From: Periplaneta americana
Lineage: Eukaryota > Arthropoda > Insecta > Blattodea > Blattidae
NCBI RefSeq assembly: GCF_040183065.1
Contig: NC_091124.1
Span: 67,863,501-67,927,500 of the forward strand
Direction of reading: 5' to 3'
Length of the DNA stretch: 64,000 nucleotides
A model generated the notes under the pieces. The model saw only the letters and a list, made by a program, of their open reading frames with translations. It searched no databases and was not told the origin of the DNA. A program made the translations under genes and the position numbers. Of this stretch, positions 44,429 to 58,746 are shown in pieces (within the stretch, counting starts at the first letter, position 1; every line of letters begins with the position of its first letter).

Positions 44429-47400
44429 ATGATGTCAGCTCTGGTGCCAGGTGCACCACCTGATACTACTAGGGCAGAAGAACGTCAAAGATTGTTGACA
44501 GAACTCTTAGAAGCTGTAAAGCAGTGTCAAATACGGTTTGGAGGACGTGCTGAATTAGCAACTGAGAGTCATCCACGTGTAGCAGTTCTGTGCAATCGAA
44601 TAGAAGCAGCTTTGTGCCATGGCCTTCGACCGAAACCACTTCTACCAAAAAATAGCTCAGCTTTCAGGTATAGAATTTTAATTTATAGCAATCGTACTCG
44701 TCTGCTAGATTGGCTTAATATAATTTATCCCTGTGTTCACTAAAGATTTTCAAGCACATAGTGCTGTATGCTAAATTATCACATTTTATACCATTTCATT
44801 TAATTATGCTTAGTGTTTCGGTATTTCTTTACTATAGCATTACCAAGTTAGGGTACAAATGTATTTATATTTTTGGGTCCTAGACATGTCATAGATATCG
44901 TAAAGAAAAAAAAATGAGTGCCGACGCAAATTTTACACCCAAAATAAAGGTAGAAAGTTGCTGTGAAAGTGGGGCCTGGTGGAGATATGCAGGTAGGAGG
45001 AATCAAGTCGAGGAGGAAGGGGTAGGTGGCAGTGAGGGACAGCACGTCTTATTTTCGTGCGTTTCCTTACTGTTTACAGAGAAATAACTGTTTTCGTTAG
45101 GTCAAATCAGTGGCAGGTTAGGTTAGGTTGGATTCGTGTAGACTTTTTCTATGCCTTGCATATACTCACGATTGTGTAAGAATGTGCCCTTTCTTTCAAG
45201 GCATACCGAAAGCCTAACATACCTGACACTGATTCAACCTTATGAAAACTCGCTTTGGTCGAATTAGTGACAGGTTAGATTAGTTTAGGCTTTTGGTATG
45301 TCTTGCATATACAATTATCTAAAAATGGGCCCTTTCTTGCAAGGCATACCGAAAGCCTAAACTAACCTAACCTCATCTGTTACTTTTTCGACCTTACGAA
45401 AACTTTTTCTCTGTGAATCAGTAAGGAAACTTACGGAAATGAAATGCATATGTTTCCTCTCTGTGCCGCCTACTTCTTACACCTTGGTTGAGTGTATGCC
45501 TGCCTGCACCTCTTCGCCAGCCAGCAGTTTCACAGCAACTTTCGACTCTTATTTTCGGTGTAAATTTGACGTTGGCACTACATTTTTTTTTTCATAGGCT
45601 ATATGATACATATGACTCGACTACACCCCAAGGATGTAAATGCATTTGTACCTTAATGTGCTAGTGCTATAGTAAAAAATTGCCAGTATTTCTTCACATT
45701 AGCTTTAACTGTTGCATATTTGTGACTACATTTCAGTTGCAATAGACATTTTTGGCCAGTTTTGGGATTGATATGAAATTGGAAACCCCACTAGACTTAA
45801 GCTTAATGTAATATGTAAGTTATATAATATAATGGTATTAGCACAGTCTACTATATACAGTCACGAAGCTTGAGGTTTGAGGGTGCTAGAAACAATAGAC
45901 TGTGCTGGTTCTATTTTGCATTGCCTGTAATGAGGCGATATTAGCAATCCTAGTGGTGAGCAACAATCTAATGTTTGCATATTTACTACGTATTGAGCTT
46001 CGTGACTGTATATACTAGACTGTGGTATTAGGATATAGCCTACCATCCATATAGTGTTCATGGTAAAATATATCAAGCAGAACAGAGTAGTCTTACAAGT
46101 AGGCAGTTTAATCTGCTTCAAGCATAACTACCGTATCAGTTACAGTGAGGGTTATTTTCATTTTCTCTGTTAACCCTGCAATTTACATTCTTTACTCTAT
46201 CCTTCTTTGTCCATCTCAACTGTTTGCTATAGTACCATCCTTCATTTATCTAATGTTATCGTTCACTACTTCCAAGTTACAGATTTTCTCATTCTCACTC
46301 GAATTTCTTCCCAGTTCCACTTATCTGCTTTTTCTATGCCTCATTTGTATTTCTCCCTATCAATTTTATGTTTCCACTGGATTCTTTATAGTTACAATTT
46401 TCACTTACATTAAAAAATTTCTTATTCCTCACTTAGTTCACAGACCACACAATTTCTTTTTCACCGTTTACACTTCCTCATCTCTTTATCTGCTTTTTCC
46501 TTCTATTACACTCTTTCCCTTCACTCATAACATCAAATCATGAACGCACCTCTTCTATATAAACTTACTTTTCCTTCTACTCTATTTTCCTTTTCTACCA
46601 CCCTGTTACTCTGGATATTTCTCTCTTAGCCTACTTAACTTCCTCATTAGGTAGTCATTGAATTCGTCTATTGACTTTTGTACACCAAATGGGTCACCTG
46701 TACAGGTACTGGAACTGTTTTGAATGGTTCTCTTCTCTGACTATGAATCCTTCCCAGTCTTCACTGACACAGATTCCTTGCTTCCTACACTGTTCTTTCT
46801 GCGAAATTATCGACTTTCTTCTCAGTCACTTCTTCTAACACTTCACTACCCTTCATACTACTCCTCTCGCCTTTACTCTCATAGACTTGGTTACCACTTC
46901 TAATCCAACCCTTTATTACTCTCACCTCCCCCATTTTTGCTTCCTGACTCCTGAATTATCTTTTACTTCCCACTTGTCTTTTTCCTAGTTTCCGTGCTCC
47001 TTGTACTATTCTTCCTCGCATCCAAGTGTGTTGCACCTACTGCTGTTCTTGACAGACTTGAATTTCTCTTATGCTGCTGTTTTATATTGATGTTTCTGCT
47101 TCTCTCTCCATGTCGAGACATCATATTTACACTTCTTTGTTCGTCATTATGTGGGTTTCTGACCTTGCTACCCTCTTCTCCTGTTGCCATGTGGTGATCT
47201 TCAACTACGAGTATATGATGTTCCATCCTTCCCATTGGGATGATTTTTTTCCATCATTCCTGTTCTTTCGCTTGGTTGAAGCAGTTATCATCGACTATTG
47301 GCTGTTTTACTCTTTCTTCCTTCTGCAAAACTGTCCTCTTCTCCATTGGAATCTGTCCGCTGTTCTCATCTGTTCTTCTCTTTGGTATCTGTAATCCAAA

Positions 47401-48532
47401 TTCTGGGTGATCATTCTTTAAGCACAACTCCAGTCCATAAAATTTTCCATTCACATTCTGTGCCAGTAGCTGTTTTCTTCTATTTCTTACTTTAATGAGA
47501 TATCTAATTCTATTCACACTCCTGAACCACATCATGCTTTTTTATATTAAACATTATTTATTTCGCGTAGCTAGTTCGTAAGTTACTCAAATAACTTCGT
47601 TTTCCTACTTTGACATATAGTTGACATAAACAAAACAACTGTTAAAAGTGACCAATAGGAAGTCAAAGAGTGCTGTTCATTTCGTTTGTGTCTGTCTGAT
47701 GTATACCCAATGTTTAGCAATTTACGAATTTATAGTGTAGCCTAATTTAGAAAGACGTCTCTCTGTTTATTTACACTAATTTTTGTTCCATTTGTCATCT
47801 TGCATCACAAGATTAGGTGGAAAGTTGATTACATATTGATAAATTATTATTTTTTCTGAATAACTGAACACTGCATGTTTTGTATTTATGCACAGTCATG
47901 ATTTGAACGTTTAGTATAGACCATTCAGTTAGAATCCAGGGGGCATCACGTAGACGCAATCTACGTTGCTGTCTGTATTTATCCATTACCAGGAGTATTT
48001 ACAAGGTCCTTCCATTACTACATGAATTCCCAGTTTGGCCATAGACTTAATTCAGGCAGTAGGCACGTTTGTCTACTGATCAGGAGTTACGCTAGGTGTG
48101 AGTTCGGTTCCCACTTGGGCTGATTGCTTGGTAGGATTTTTTCCCGAGGTTTTCCCCAATTGTCAGATAATCTTTTGACAAATCTTCAACTTCAAGTCTC
48201 TGAATACTACCTCAGTATCACCAGTTCATTGACACTAAGTAACTTAGTACTTGTTACAGCATCGTTAAATAACTGAGTAATAAAATTCCTGGTTTGTTAG
48301 AGGAAATGCCAAATATTCAAGAAGTATATGCATGAATAAGTTAATATGTATAAATATTAATCAACTTCATTTATTATATTTATATAATACTTTGTTCATA
48401 CTGCTGTTAATAATTAACTGTTTTTTCATGTTTTGCATTTCAAATGAATATTTTTGTAACTTAATTTGATGAGAATGTGGATATGCAAAAAATTGCAGAC
48501 AACATTGAGATATTTGCAGTACAATCAAGAGC

Positions 48533-48622
<90 letters not shown>

Positions 48623-51600
48623 GAGATAAATTACAGCAAACCAACAGTTGTGCTCTGGAGTTGAGTTCGAATCCCACTTGAGCTGATTACCTGGTTGGGG
48701 TATTCTGATGTATTCCGAGCAGTAAGAGATCAATTCCAGGTAATCTTATGACATGCCTTCGGACTCATCTCGCCAAGTACCATCTCGCTAAATTACCAAT
48801 TCCATTGCCACTAGATGACTATTCAGTTTATACAGAGTCGTTACCAATTACAAAAAAAAACGCAAAAACAATTTTTCCCCTGTGTGAATACAATGAAGAA
48901 ATATTGTGATCGTTACTTTTGTTTAGATTTTTATATATATTATTTTTCTTGGTTTTTAATATTAAGCATAATGTGAGAACAATTAAAGTGCTTGGTAGCC
49001 ATTGTATTTACTGGATAGGGGATGACTATAATTGGAGATCCTCAGTTAAGTCCACCATTGTGTTGTGATTAAAGATATGGAAGTTTGTTCTCATTTCTTC
49101 AAATTACATTTTTGTGATTGTCAGAAATTTTTGAGCATTCCACTGTGTCCAGAAATTTTAAATTTCTGACATTTCGAGACTACATGCAGGTTCCATCATC
49201 AGGGTAGATAGATATGACCAGTGGGGTTGCCTACTGCATTGTTCGATGGCTACTCCAAACAACTGAGCATCTAGAATTGAATTGAAAGAGAGGAAAATGG
49301 GAGAAGAAACTTCAAAGGTACGCGAAAACGCGTCCTTGCAAGGAAGTTCGCAGTTGAGAAAAATTGATTATGTGAGCTCCAAGCCTGTTGGACACTTGTC
49401 TCACTCCGGGTTTCCCTGCTCCACTGAAGGAAACTCTAGAAAATTTTGAAGGGAAAAAAGCCGAAAATGGACGTAACTTAATAGCTACCACATAAAGAAA
49501 GGAGGGGGGGAAGGTGTTGGACAATCTGACTGCAGGATCAGGTGTAAGTCTGCACATTGAAAGGTACAGTGACCTTTCACAGTGCGAGTAGAGTCGAGTG
49601 ACCTTGCTCATGTAACAGGGTAATATAAGAAAGCTAAGCCAGGGCATCTATGTCGAAAAGGATCTATAATTCTTTGCTGTTGTTCATATAAGATAACTAA
49701 TTGATGGAGTCAAATAAGACATTCTAATAATATGTAGACTATATACAGTGTTTTGCAAAAGTAACACTTAATTGCAATTAAAATTGAATGAGGGGTTTTG
49801 GACAAGTGAAATTGTATATTTATGGAAACAAAATATTTTTTGCGGCTATTATTGTGCGAGTTATGACGTCATCGAGAACTTTTTAAACTATAGTTTATTT
49901 TAATGTCTGTTTAAAGAACATACTATATTTTTTGTATCACTACAGTATGCAATACTTTATTAGTTTTACGCAGAAGTACTGTGGTTACTATGATAACAAT
50001 TTGAAAAATTCCTTTATAAAAAAGAAATATCGTAGGCTATTTACCCGCGTAATGGACTCTCCAGCATAATGGACGCACCCCAATTTCTTCGCGTTAAAAA
50101 AAATTCCTTACGTAATAGACACATATCATTTTAAACAAAGATTGTTTCAATAATGTCGAAAGTCGTAAGATTGGATGCACTGCTTATGTTTAAATTAAAA
50201 TTTTTAAACAACAGTGCATGATACCACTGCAATCGTGATTGGTTCTTTTTTTTACTCCTACAAAGTATAGGTGCTCTTCAATTAATGCAATTTTCTTAGG
50301 ACATCTGCATTGATGCTGAACCTGACAGTGAATGAGGTAAGGCTAGTGTTAATAAAAACAATAAAGTGTCTTGTCTTATTGTCGCTGTATTCATTGTTGT
50401 TCATCTGTTTATACAACTGCTGCTAACTATCGATCGTCTTACATGCGATGAAATCGATATATAAATTAGTTGTGGCCCATATATTGTTACGTATTCTATC
50501 AATTATTTCAGCATTCGAGCCGGCGCACCTTTAATACGAGTTTCACCCCCCCCCCCCCACCAAAATTATTTCCTCGTATAAAGGACGCGCCCTAGTTTTT
50601 TTATATAAAAATTGAAAAATAAAGTGCGTCTATTGTGCGGGTAAATATGGTAATACAGGATACGAATGGCACTGGTGCAAAATTTCCGAGAAAACTATTG
50701 CAGTAAAATGATGGGAAGTACACTAGGAGGCAGGATTATTGAGATGCTGAATTAGCAAGAGTCTAGTGTATTTACTACTTGCACAAATCAATAGATTTTG
50801 TATTGGAAAGTTTAACCCTCCAACCAACTACCCCAACTGAGATCTCAAATATTTGTGTAGTTCTTCTAGGCAGATTTTCAGTCATCACATTCGGAATTAG
50901 GATTATTTTAAATGTTACAATTTTATGATATGGACCTCCCAGCTTTACTTTCCTCTTATACTACTAGTTTTATCGCAATTAGAAATCTTATCATTTTCAG
51001 CCAGGATTAGATTACGGATCTGTTTACAAGCTTGATAACCTCTCGATCGCTGATTATTTATTTGTAAATAAATAAGTAGACTAATTATGAAGGTACTTAT
51101 TAGCACAGCATTTTAAAGGAATATTACAATTTAATATATTTCCCTTAAAGCCAAACAATTATTATGTGAGACTTTTTATTTTATACCAGAAACACGAGCT
51201 TGTTTATTTAACTGTTTGTATATGTTACAATAATAAATATAAGAAGTAGGGTTGATATAAAACAGTTTAAGTAATTGTTTGGCTTCATCAACATAAATTT
51301 GTTACTGATACTATCAAAATGCTGATGTAATAATTTATTTTTTTATTTGTGTCATGTAACTTCGAAAATAATTAGTGTTTATTTAAAAGAGAGAAAAATA
51401 ACATGAAAGAGACAGATGAATAAAGTATGGTTACTGACCTCTCAAAGTAGCAGGATCATAGTTACTCATATACAAGTGAATTTATCAGCGTTAACTTTGA
51501 TCATTCGAGGGGAGGCAGTGAACGGAAGTCAATGACACAGATAACTGTAAGAATACAAATGAGTATGAAGCATAAACAGTGTCAATCTGATATGCCAGAT

Positions 51601-54600
51601 TAACATTCTAATGAACTCCTTTTCTCAATTAGTAGTTGTGTCTTTATGTAATGAGTATAATGTCTCTCTCGTATCTTAATAATAATTGAACAAATCTAAT
51701 GATATGCGAAATATTGCAATGTAATGTAAAGTTACCAGATTTTTTTTTTTTTCACAATTTCTGGGGGACAGATGTCGATTATGAAAAAAGCTACTTTTAA
51801 CATTTCTGTTAGTTTGCTGTTCACTTATATTGTTTTTACACTAAGGAATAATTCTACTTATATATTAAAAATATTCATTCTACGTTACTACTATACCTGT
51901 TTTTTTTTATGGGACATGACAAGAGCATTGTGATCGGAAAAACAACTGAATGTCACATAGCGTGGTAGCCAGATGAATGATTTTCTTATATTCGTATATT
52001 GATGATATATTATTGTAAATATAATATGAAAGACCATAGATGGAATGAAAACGTGATAACTGTACATATTTTTTTTTTTAAGATTAATGTAAAAAAAGTA
52101 CCAAATACTATGATCGCAACATACGGAAAGAAGAGAAAGGGACATCTCCCAAAATACAGACACAGAAGTAGAAGAGCTCAAGGACGTCAATGTAGAATAT
52201 GAATGTAATCATTATTCAATTCATAACTAGGTAGTGCGCAAATGGAAAATGAATGGCGTGTCAGTTGATAGTCATATTTTAGAAACATTTGCCTTGACTA
52301 GTAATAATCTACTTCCGTAATAATTACAATGTTTTAAGGCACAAAAATGCTGATGCTGCTGCTGGTCGTGAGATTTATAAGTATGTGAAGAAAGATAAAA
52401 TGATTACCACATATGTCACAAATTTAATAAATTTATATATCATGAAACAAAATAAGTATAGAACTAACAAGCATAATTAATAAATAAAGAAATAAGTAAC
52501 ATTAATAATGATATAATATGTAAATAAGGAATAGTAAATAAAAACATAACGGTAAGAATAAGATTAGCTACATATACAGAAAGTGGACCTACAGTAATGC
52601 CGCACATAACATGAAAGTGTATATTCACTTCATATAATTCAGAAGGATTTGCATATTGCAAGCAATAGAATGCTTACTTTGTATTATTAGTAATTTAAAT
52701 AAAGTGACTATAATGTGCTAAAGTTTCCTCTATTCATTCCAAACATGTCATTGTTAACAAATTTGAAGATACGATTATACGTTCACATTTATCCTTTGTA
52801 ATCTTATGATAGGAATCTTCTACTGTCCTGATCAGTTAACTAGCAAGCTATCAGCGTGGTGTAAGTGAGAAGGGGATTCACACATCAGATTGCAATGTGC
52901 TGACTCAGTACTGATAACAAACTATGGGCCTGAAGCTCACTAGGTATCTGGTGCATGTAGTAATATCCCATGTGTTGGATTAATCCAGGAAATCCCTATC
53001 GTTAGACATACATATTTGATGTAATGTGTTTTACTAACAAGACACTTACGGCTTTTAAGGAACCTGGAGGTTCATTGCTGCTCTCATATAAGCCTGCCTT
53101 CAGTCCCTATCCTGTTCAAGATTAATCCAGTCTCTATCATCATATCCCACCTCCCTCAAATCCTATTTAATATTATCCTCCGATCTACATGTTGGCCTCC
53201 CCAAAGGTCTTTTTCTCTCCGGCCTCCCAACTAACACTCTATATGCATTTCTGGATTTGCCCATACATGCTACATGCCCTTTCCATCTCAAACATTTGGA
53301 TTTAATGTTCCTAATTATGTCAGGTGAAGAATACAGTGCGTGCAGTTTTGCATTTTGTAACTTTCTCCATTCTCCTGTAATTTCATCCCTCATAGCCCCA
53401 AATATTTTCCTAAGAACTTTATTCTCAAACACCCTTAATCTCTGTTCCTCTCTCAAAGAGAGAGTCCAGATTTCACAACAATACAGAACAATCGGTAATA
53501 TAACTGTTTTATAAATTCTAACTTTCATATTTTTTGAGAGCAGACTAGATGACAAAAAGCTTCTCTACCAAATAATAACAGGCATTTCCCATATTTATTC
53601 TGCATTTAGTTTCCTCACAAGTGTCATTTATATTTGTTTCTGTTGCTCTAAGATATTTGAATTTTTCCACCTCTTCGAAGGATAAATTTCCAATTTCTAT
53701 ATTTCCATTTCGTACAATATTCTGGTCACGAGACATAACCATATACTTCGTCTTTTCGGGATTTACTTCCAAACCTATTGCTTTACTTGCTTCAAGTAAA
53801 ATTTCCATGTTTTCCCTAATCATTTGTGAATTTTCTCCCAACATATTCACGTCATCCACATAGACAAGAAGCTGATGAAGGAGGAAATTAAACGCAGAAT
53901 AAATATGGAAAATGCGTGTTATTATTCGGTTGAGAAGCTTTTATCATCCAGTTTGCTCCCTAAAAAGTTGAAGGTTAGAATTTATAAAACAATTATATTA
54001 CCAGTTCTTCTTTGAACTCTCGCTTTGAGAGAGGAACAGAGATTAAGGTGCTTAGGAAAATATTTTGGCTAAGAGGGATGAAGTTACAGGAGAATGAAGA
54101 AAGTTAAATAACGCAGAACTGCATACATTTTATTCTTCACCTGACATAATTAGGAACATTGAATCCAGACATTTGAGATGAGCAGGGCATGTAGCATGTA
54201 TGGGCGAATCCAGAAATACATATAGAGTGTTAGCAGGGAGACCGGAGGGAATAAGACCTTTGGGGAGGCCGAGACGTAGATGGGAGGATAATATTAAAAT
54301 GGATTTGAGGGAGGTGGGATATGATGGTAGAGACTGGATTAATTTTGCTCAGGATGGGGACCGATTGTGGGTTTATGTGAGGGCAGCAATGACCTCCGGG
54401 TTCCTTAAAAGCCATAAGTAAGTAAGCCTTCGTATTTGACTAATTTAATATAAAGGAACAGAAAATCTACATTCTTCATTCACATACATTACATCAGTAC
54501 GAAGATTTTACTTCCTAACCTTTTTTCTCAGAAACTTTGCAACTGCGCCATCTGTGAATGAGATGCTGTATTCCATCCTTGTACAACGTCATTATTGCAA

Positions 54601-57600
54601 TTGCAGAGATGAGCACAAACACTTTGTTTCAGCTCATAATGGTGGACCCCGGTATCGTCTCCTGTAACAATATGTGACAGAAAAATATTTCTGTCTTTTA
54701 CATAATGTTCCAGAAACTCCAAATAAATATCTTTCCGGGCCTGTCTTTGCTCATCTGTCAGCATTTTCGGTACCCACTAGGAGCAAACCTTCCTATAAGT
54801 AGGCTTCTTAATAATTATCACAGCTGGTTTTCACGCAGTTCACGTGTTGTGATACAGTAGTCTCCTTTGCTTCGACCCTTGTTGAATTTTGTCAGTGCTG
54901 TTGCTGGCCGGCCACTTCGAGGCTTGTCAACGATGTTTATTTCTCTGCTCCTGAAGTGTCTCATCCAGCATCTAATTGTACTGATGTCTACAGCACAGTT
55001 ACGATACATATTTCTTGCACGAGTCTGGATCTTAATTTTATTCATTGTGAGGAAGTCAATCATAGCCCTTTGTTTTATATTGAAATCAGAAACTGCCACC
55101 ATTTTGAACAGCTAATGTTTCGCTTTCATATGATGTATCACATTGTTTCTCTGTAAGGTGAAACTAGAGACATCCCCAACATTATAGGTCGTCAGGTTTG
55201 AAAGAAAAAGAAGAGGAGGCATCACTTTCTTACCAACTCACATAGATAAAGTGTTGAAAGTAATAAAGCTGTAACAAACATAAATACTGGTACTTTCCCA
55301 AACTGTTCTTCTCAAAATTAAAATGAGATTGTTTACTAACTACAGCTTCATGAACTATAAGTTACTCATGCAGAAGGAAATCAGGACATATTTCCTTTCT
55401 TATATCAGCCTGTCTGACTGATAACTTAGCTCACTGTTAGAAGTTTTCTTCCTATTGTGTATTTAACAGATCTGTATTTGTGTAAACTTGACAAAAGTGA
55501 ACCAAAATAACAATATTATTGGAAGTTGCAGAATCAGATAATCTTAAATTATCTTATCTTGTGAGTTCTTTCCTGTACCAATATGTGTCACATTCAGAAA
55601 AAAATAAAAAGAATTATCGCAATATCAGATGCACTTGCATTTTAATAGAAATGTTTGACAAGGCCTGTCCAGTTTACAGTGAGCATACACCTATGAACAC
55701 ATCTAATTTGATCGTATTGCATACATTAGACTTAAAGAATAAAACATTTAGGATCCCCATAATTTAGATTTCATACTCGAAATGTAATAGTGCGACATAG
55801 TAATAATTAGCATTAGCACCAGAAATAACTGACATATGCATGCGTATGTTATTGTATGACCCAATTTCAACACGAAAAATTCAATCACCTTCTGTTGCCG
55901 ACAAAAATACATTTTTGCCAAGCATAATGAGTTTATTATATTACACGTTACATAGGCAAAGTTTTGATGTGAATCGCATGATTGCTAACATAAAAATGTA
56001 CGTAAACTAAAATGAAGAGAAACATAAAAGTCACTCGCATCTTGCAAGCATTGAACTTCGATCAGGACACACATGCTAGTTGGACTTATAGTATACCATA
56101 GACTGCCACCACATAATGATAGTGTATACTACTTGCAACTACAATTACCTTCACAAGTATGCAACTTTGGATATAGATAACTGATTAAATTTATGTTAAA
56201 TTAACTGAGAAGTACATTCCTTAAATGTACAAAATAAACCTGAAACATTGTGTGTATGCGTGTATGTGTAATTTCTGAGAATATACGTGGCATTTTATTC
56301 ATGAGAGACCAACAGTTGGATAGCCTCTGCTACACAGTGGAAGTTCTTATCATCTTTGTCCATTGAAGTAACAAATGGACATATTTTGTAGTTACTCATT
56401 GCATATATTTTTTATCTGTTTTGTGGTCATCAGAGAGAGGAAATAATACATCCGATATGTAATCACTATAGAGAACTGGAGATAATAATACGTGAGATAG
56501 AAATATATGTTAAATGACACATTTTTATCTGTAACGCATCCTCATCATCACACTCTGTGTATGTAATTCTACACTTTTTCAATCTCAAGTTCGGAATAAG
56601 TTAACATTTAGACTACCCTGATAAAACTGATATTTAACTCTTGCAGTGAATTTCGGTGAAGTCCAGAGGGCCTAATTAGTCAAATTCACTCTCCTCACCT
56701 CCACGCTAGGGATCCCTGGGTTCTTTTAAGATGTGAAAGAGAGAGTGGTGTGCGGAAAGCAATGGGAAGCTACCGTATTTACCTTTCCCAAGAAAAACTG
56801 CAAGAAAGAACTAAGCAAGAGACTAGTGAAGTGCTTTGTGTGGAGTGTATCATTGTATGGAGCAGAAACGTGAACATTACGATGAAGTAAAGAGAAGTGA
56901 ATAGAAGCATTTGAAATGTGGATTGGAGCGGATGAAGTCAAGAAGGAAATGCTATCATTATGCAATGAAATATATGAGAAAAGCAACTGGCCTGAAGATT
57001 TTATGGCGACAGTGTTGCTTCCAATACCGAAGAAAAATAATGGCAAGAAATGTAATGAGTTCTGAACTATCAGCCTGATATCACACTCGGCGAAGATTCT
57101 TCTACGAATACTGAATCGACGTTTATATTCTAAGATTGTACAAGAGATGCAATTGGACTGCTACGAACAATCAACGATAGATACCTAGAGAAGAATAAAA
57201 AAGTTTATATAGTATTTGTGGATTTAGAAAAGGCGTTTGACAGAGTGGATTGGAATAAACTGATGGGGATCCTAAACAAAATTGGCGTGGATTGGAAAGA
57301 TAGGAGGGTGTTAAGTAATCTTTATATGAAATGAGTCAGTCAGGCTAGGAGAAGAAATAAATTTCAGAAGAAAGCAAAATAAGGAGAGGAGTATGTTCAA
57401 GGATGCTCTTTATCACCTACCCTGGTCAACATCTACTTGGAGGATTTAGTGAAGAACTGTTTTCAGAACATGAGAGGAGTGATAATAGGAGGAAGAATAA
57501 AGTACATCAGATTTGCTGGTGATATTGAGTTATTAGCAGGAGAGATGATACTAAGGGATATGCTAGTGGAGCTAATTGACAGCTGTGAACAGTATGGAAT

Positions 57601-58287
57601 GAAGATAAATGCCAACATGACAAGACTATGGTCATAGGAAGAAAAATAAAGAAGGTAAACTTGCGAATTCCAAATGGACAGCTTCAAATACTTGGGTAGC
57701 ACTAAAAGCAGTAGCGAGTGTGTGCGTGCATGCGGAACTCTTGCCCTTTCGACTGTCAGTAATATCATTTCAATATTATGGTAAAGGAACTGAATTAATT
57801 ATTGTGGAACATGTAATAAAACACGCATAAAGCTCATGTGTCACTGTGTTATTTTATTAATGCAGTACAATGTACATACTGTGTATTTCGTTAAAAAGTA
57901 ACAGTCTGACTAATATGCATCTAGAAACCATTCTTGTGTTGCAACTTTGTAACCCTAATATTTTATTCTATACATGCTGTACAATGTACAGTGCATTAAA
58001 ATAACTGTTAGAGTATTATGCATCTGGAAACCATTCTTGTGTTATCATCATGAATGATTATTATATAGATTCTAATGTTACTCTTTGCACTGGATCAATT
58101 CCATTGAAACAGATGCACATTATATGATACTTTGCATGTTATCACTATACACCCTCCAGTTGTGTACATTGTGTTCTGTTTGCAGGCAAGTAACGGAGAT
58201 TGTATCAAGTAGTTTCCATTTAGGTCGTGGTCCAACTCAAGAGAATCAAGGTATGTCTTCTTCGTCTTCTTCTTCTTCTTCTTCTTC

Positions 58288-58351
<64 letters not shown>

Positions 58352-58415
58352 TACCACCACCATCACCACCATCACCACCACCATTATTATTGTTATTGTG
58401 TTAGTTTGTTGTTAA

Positions 58416-58488
<73 letters not shown>

Positions 58489-58704
58489 CAACAACAATTC
58501 CAGTCTTTAGATCTGTATTTTACTTTTTTCTATTAGCCTATAGTATTATTTTCATTTTGTACATTGCCAGCTCTTGTTATATTATAATTTTCTGTAATAT
58601 GTTAGTATTTTGTTCTTTCACTTTTTGTTCAATTTCACTGCTTGTGCACTTTATGAGCTGGTAGAGTGTAAGAGAAGCCCTTTGGCCTTAACTCTGCCAG
58701 TATA

Positions 58705-58746
<42 letters not shown>

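Noticed and set aside
45108-45128. GGTTAGGTTAGGTTGG, like the insect telomere repeat TTAGG
   Set aside because: Only about two units inside a foldback MITE; far too short for telomeric sequence.
49753-49950. Possible MITE end CAGTGTTTTGCAAAAGTAAC
   Set aside because: No inverted partner seen nearby, so boundaries cannot be supported.
52110-52202. Short very basic frame GKKRKGHLPKYRHRSRRAQG
   Set aside because: Looks protein-like but is about 30 residues, with no convincing exon borders and no recognised homologue.
58085-58420. Open frame of 111 residues with long Ser, Tyr and His runs
   Set aside because: Almost entirely translated microsatellite; the true coding part is only the 65-nt SNX29 exon within it.
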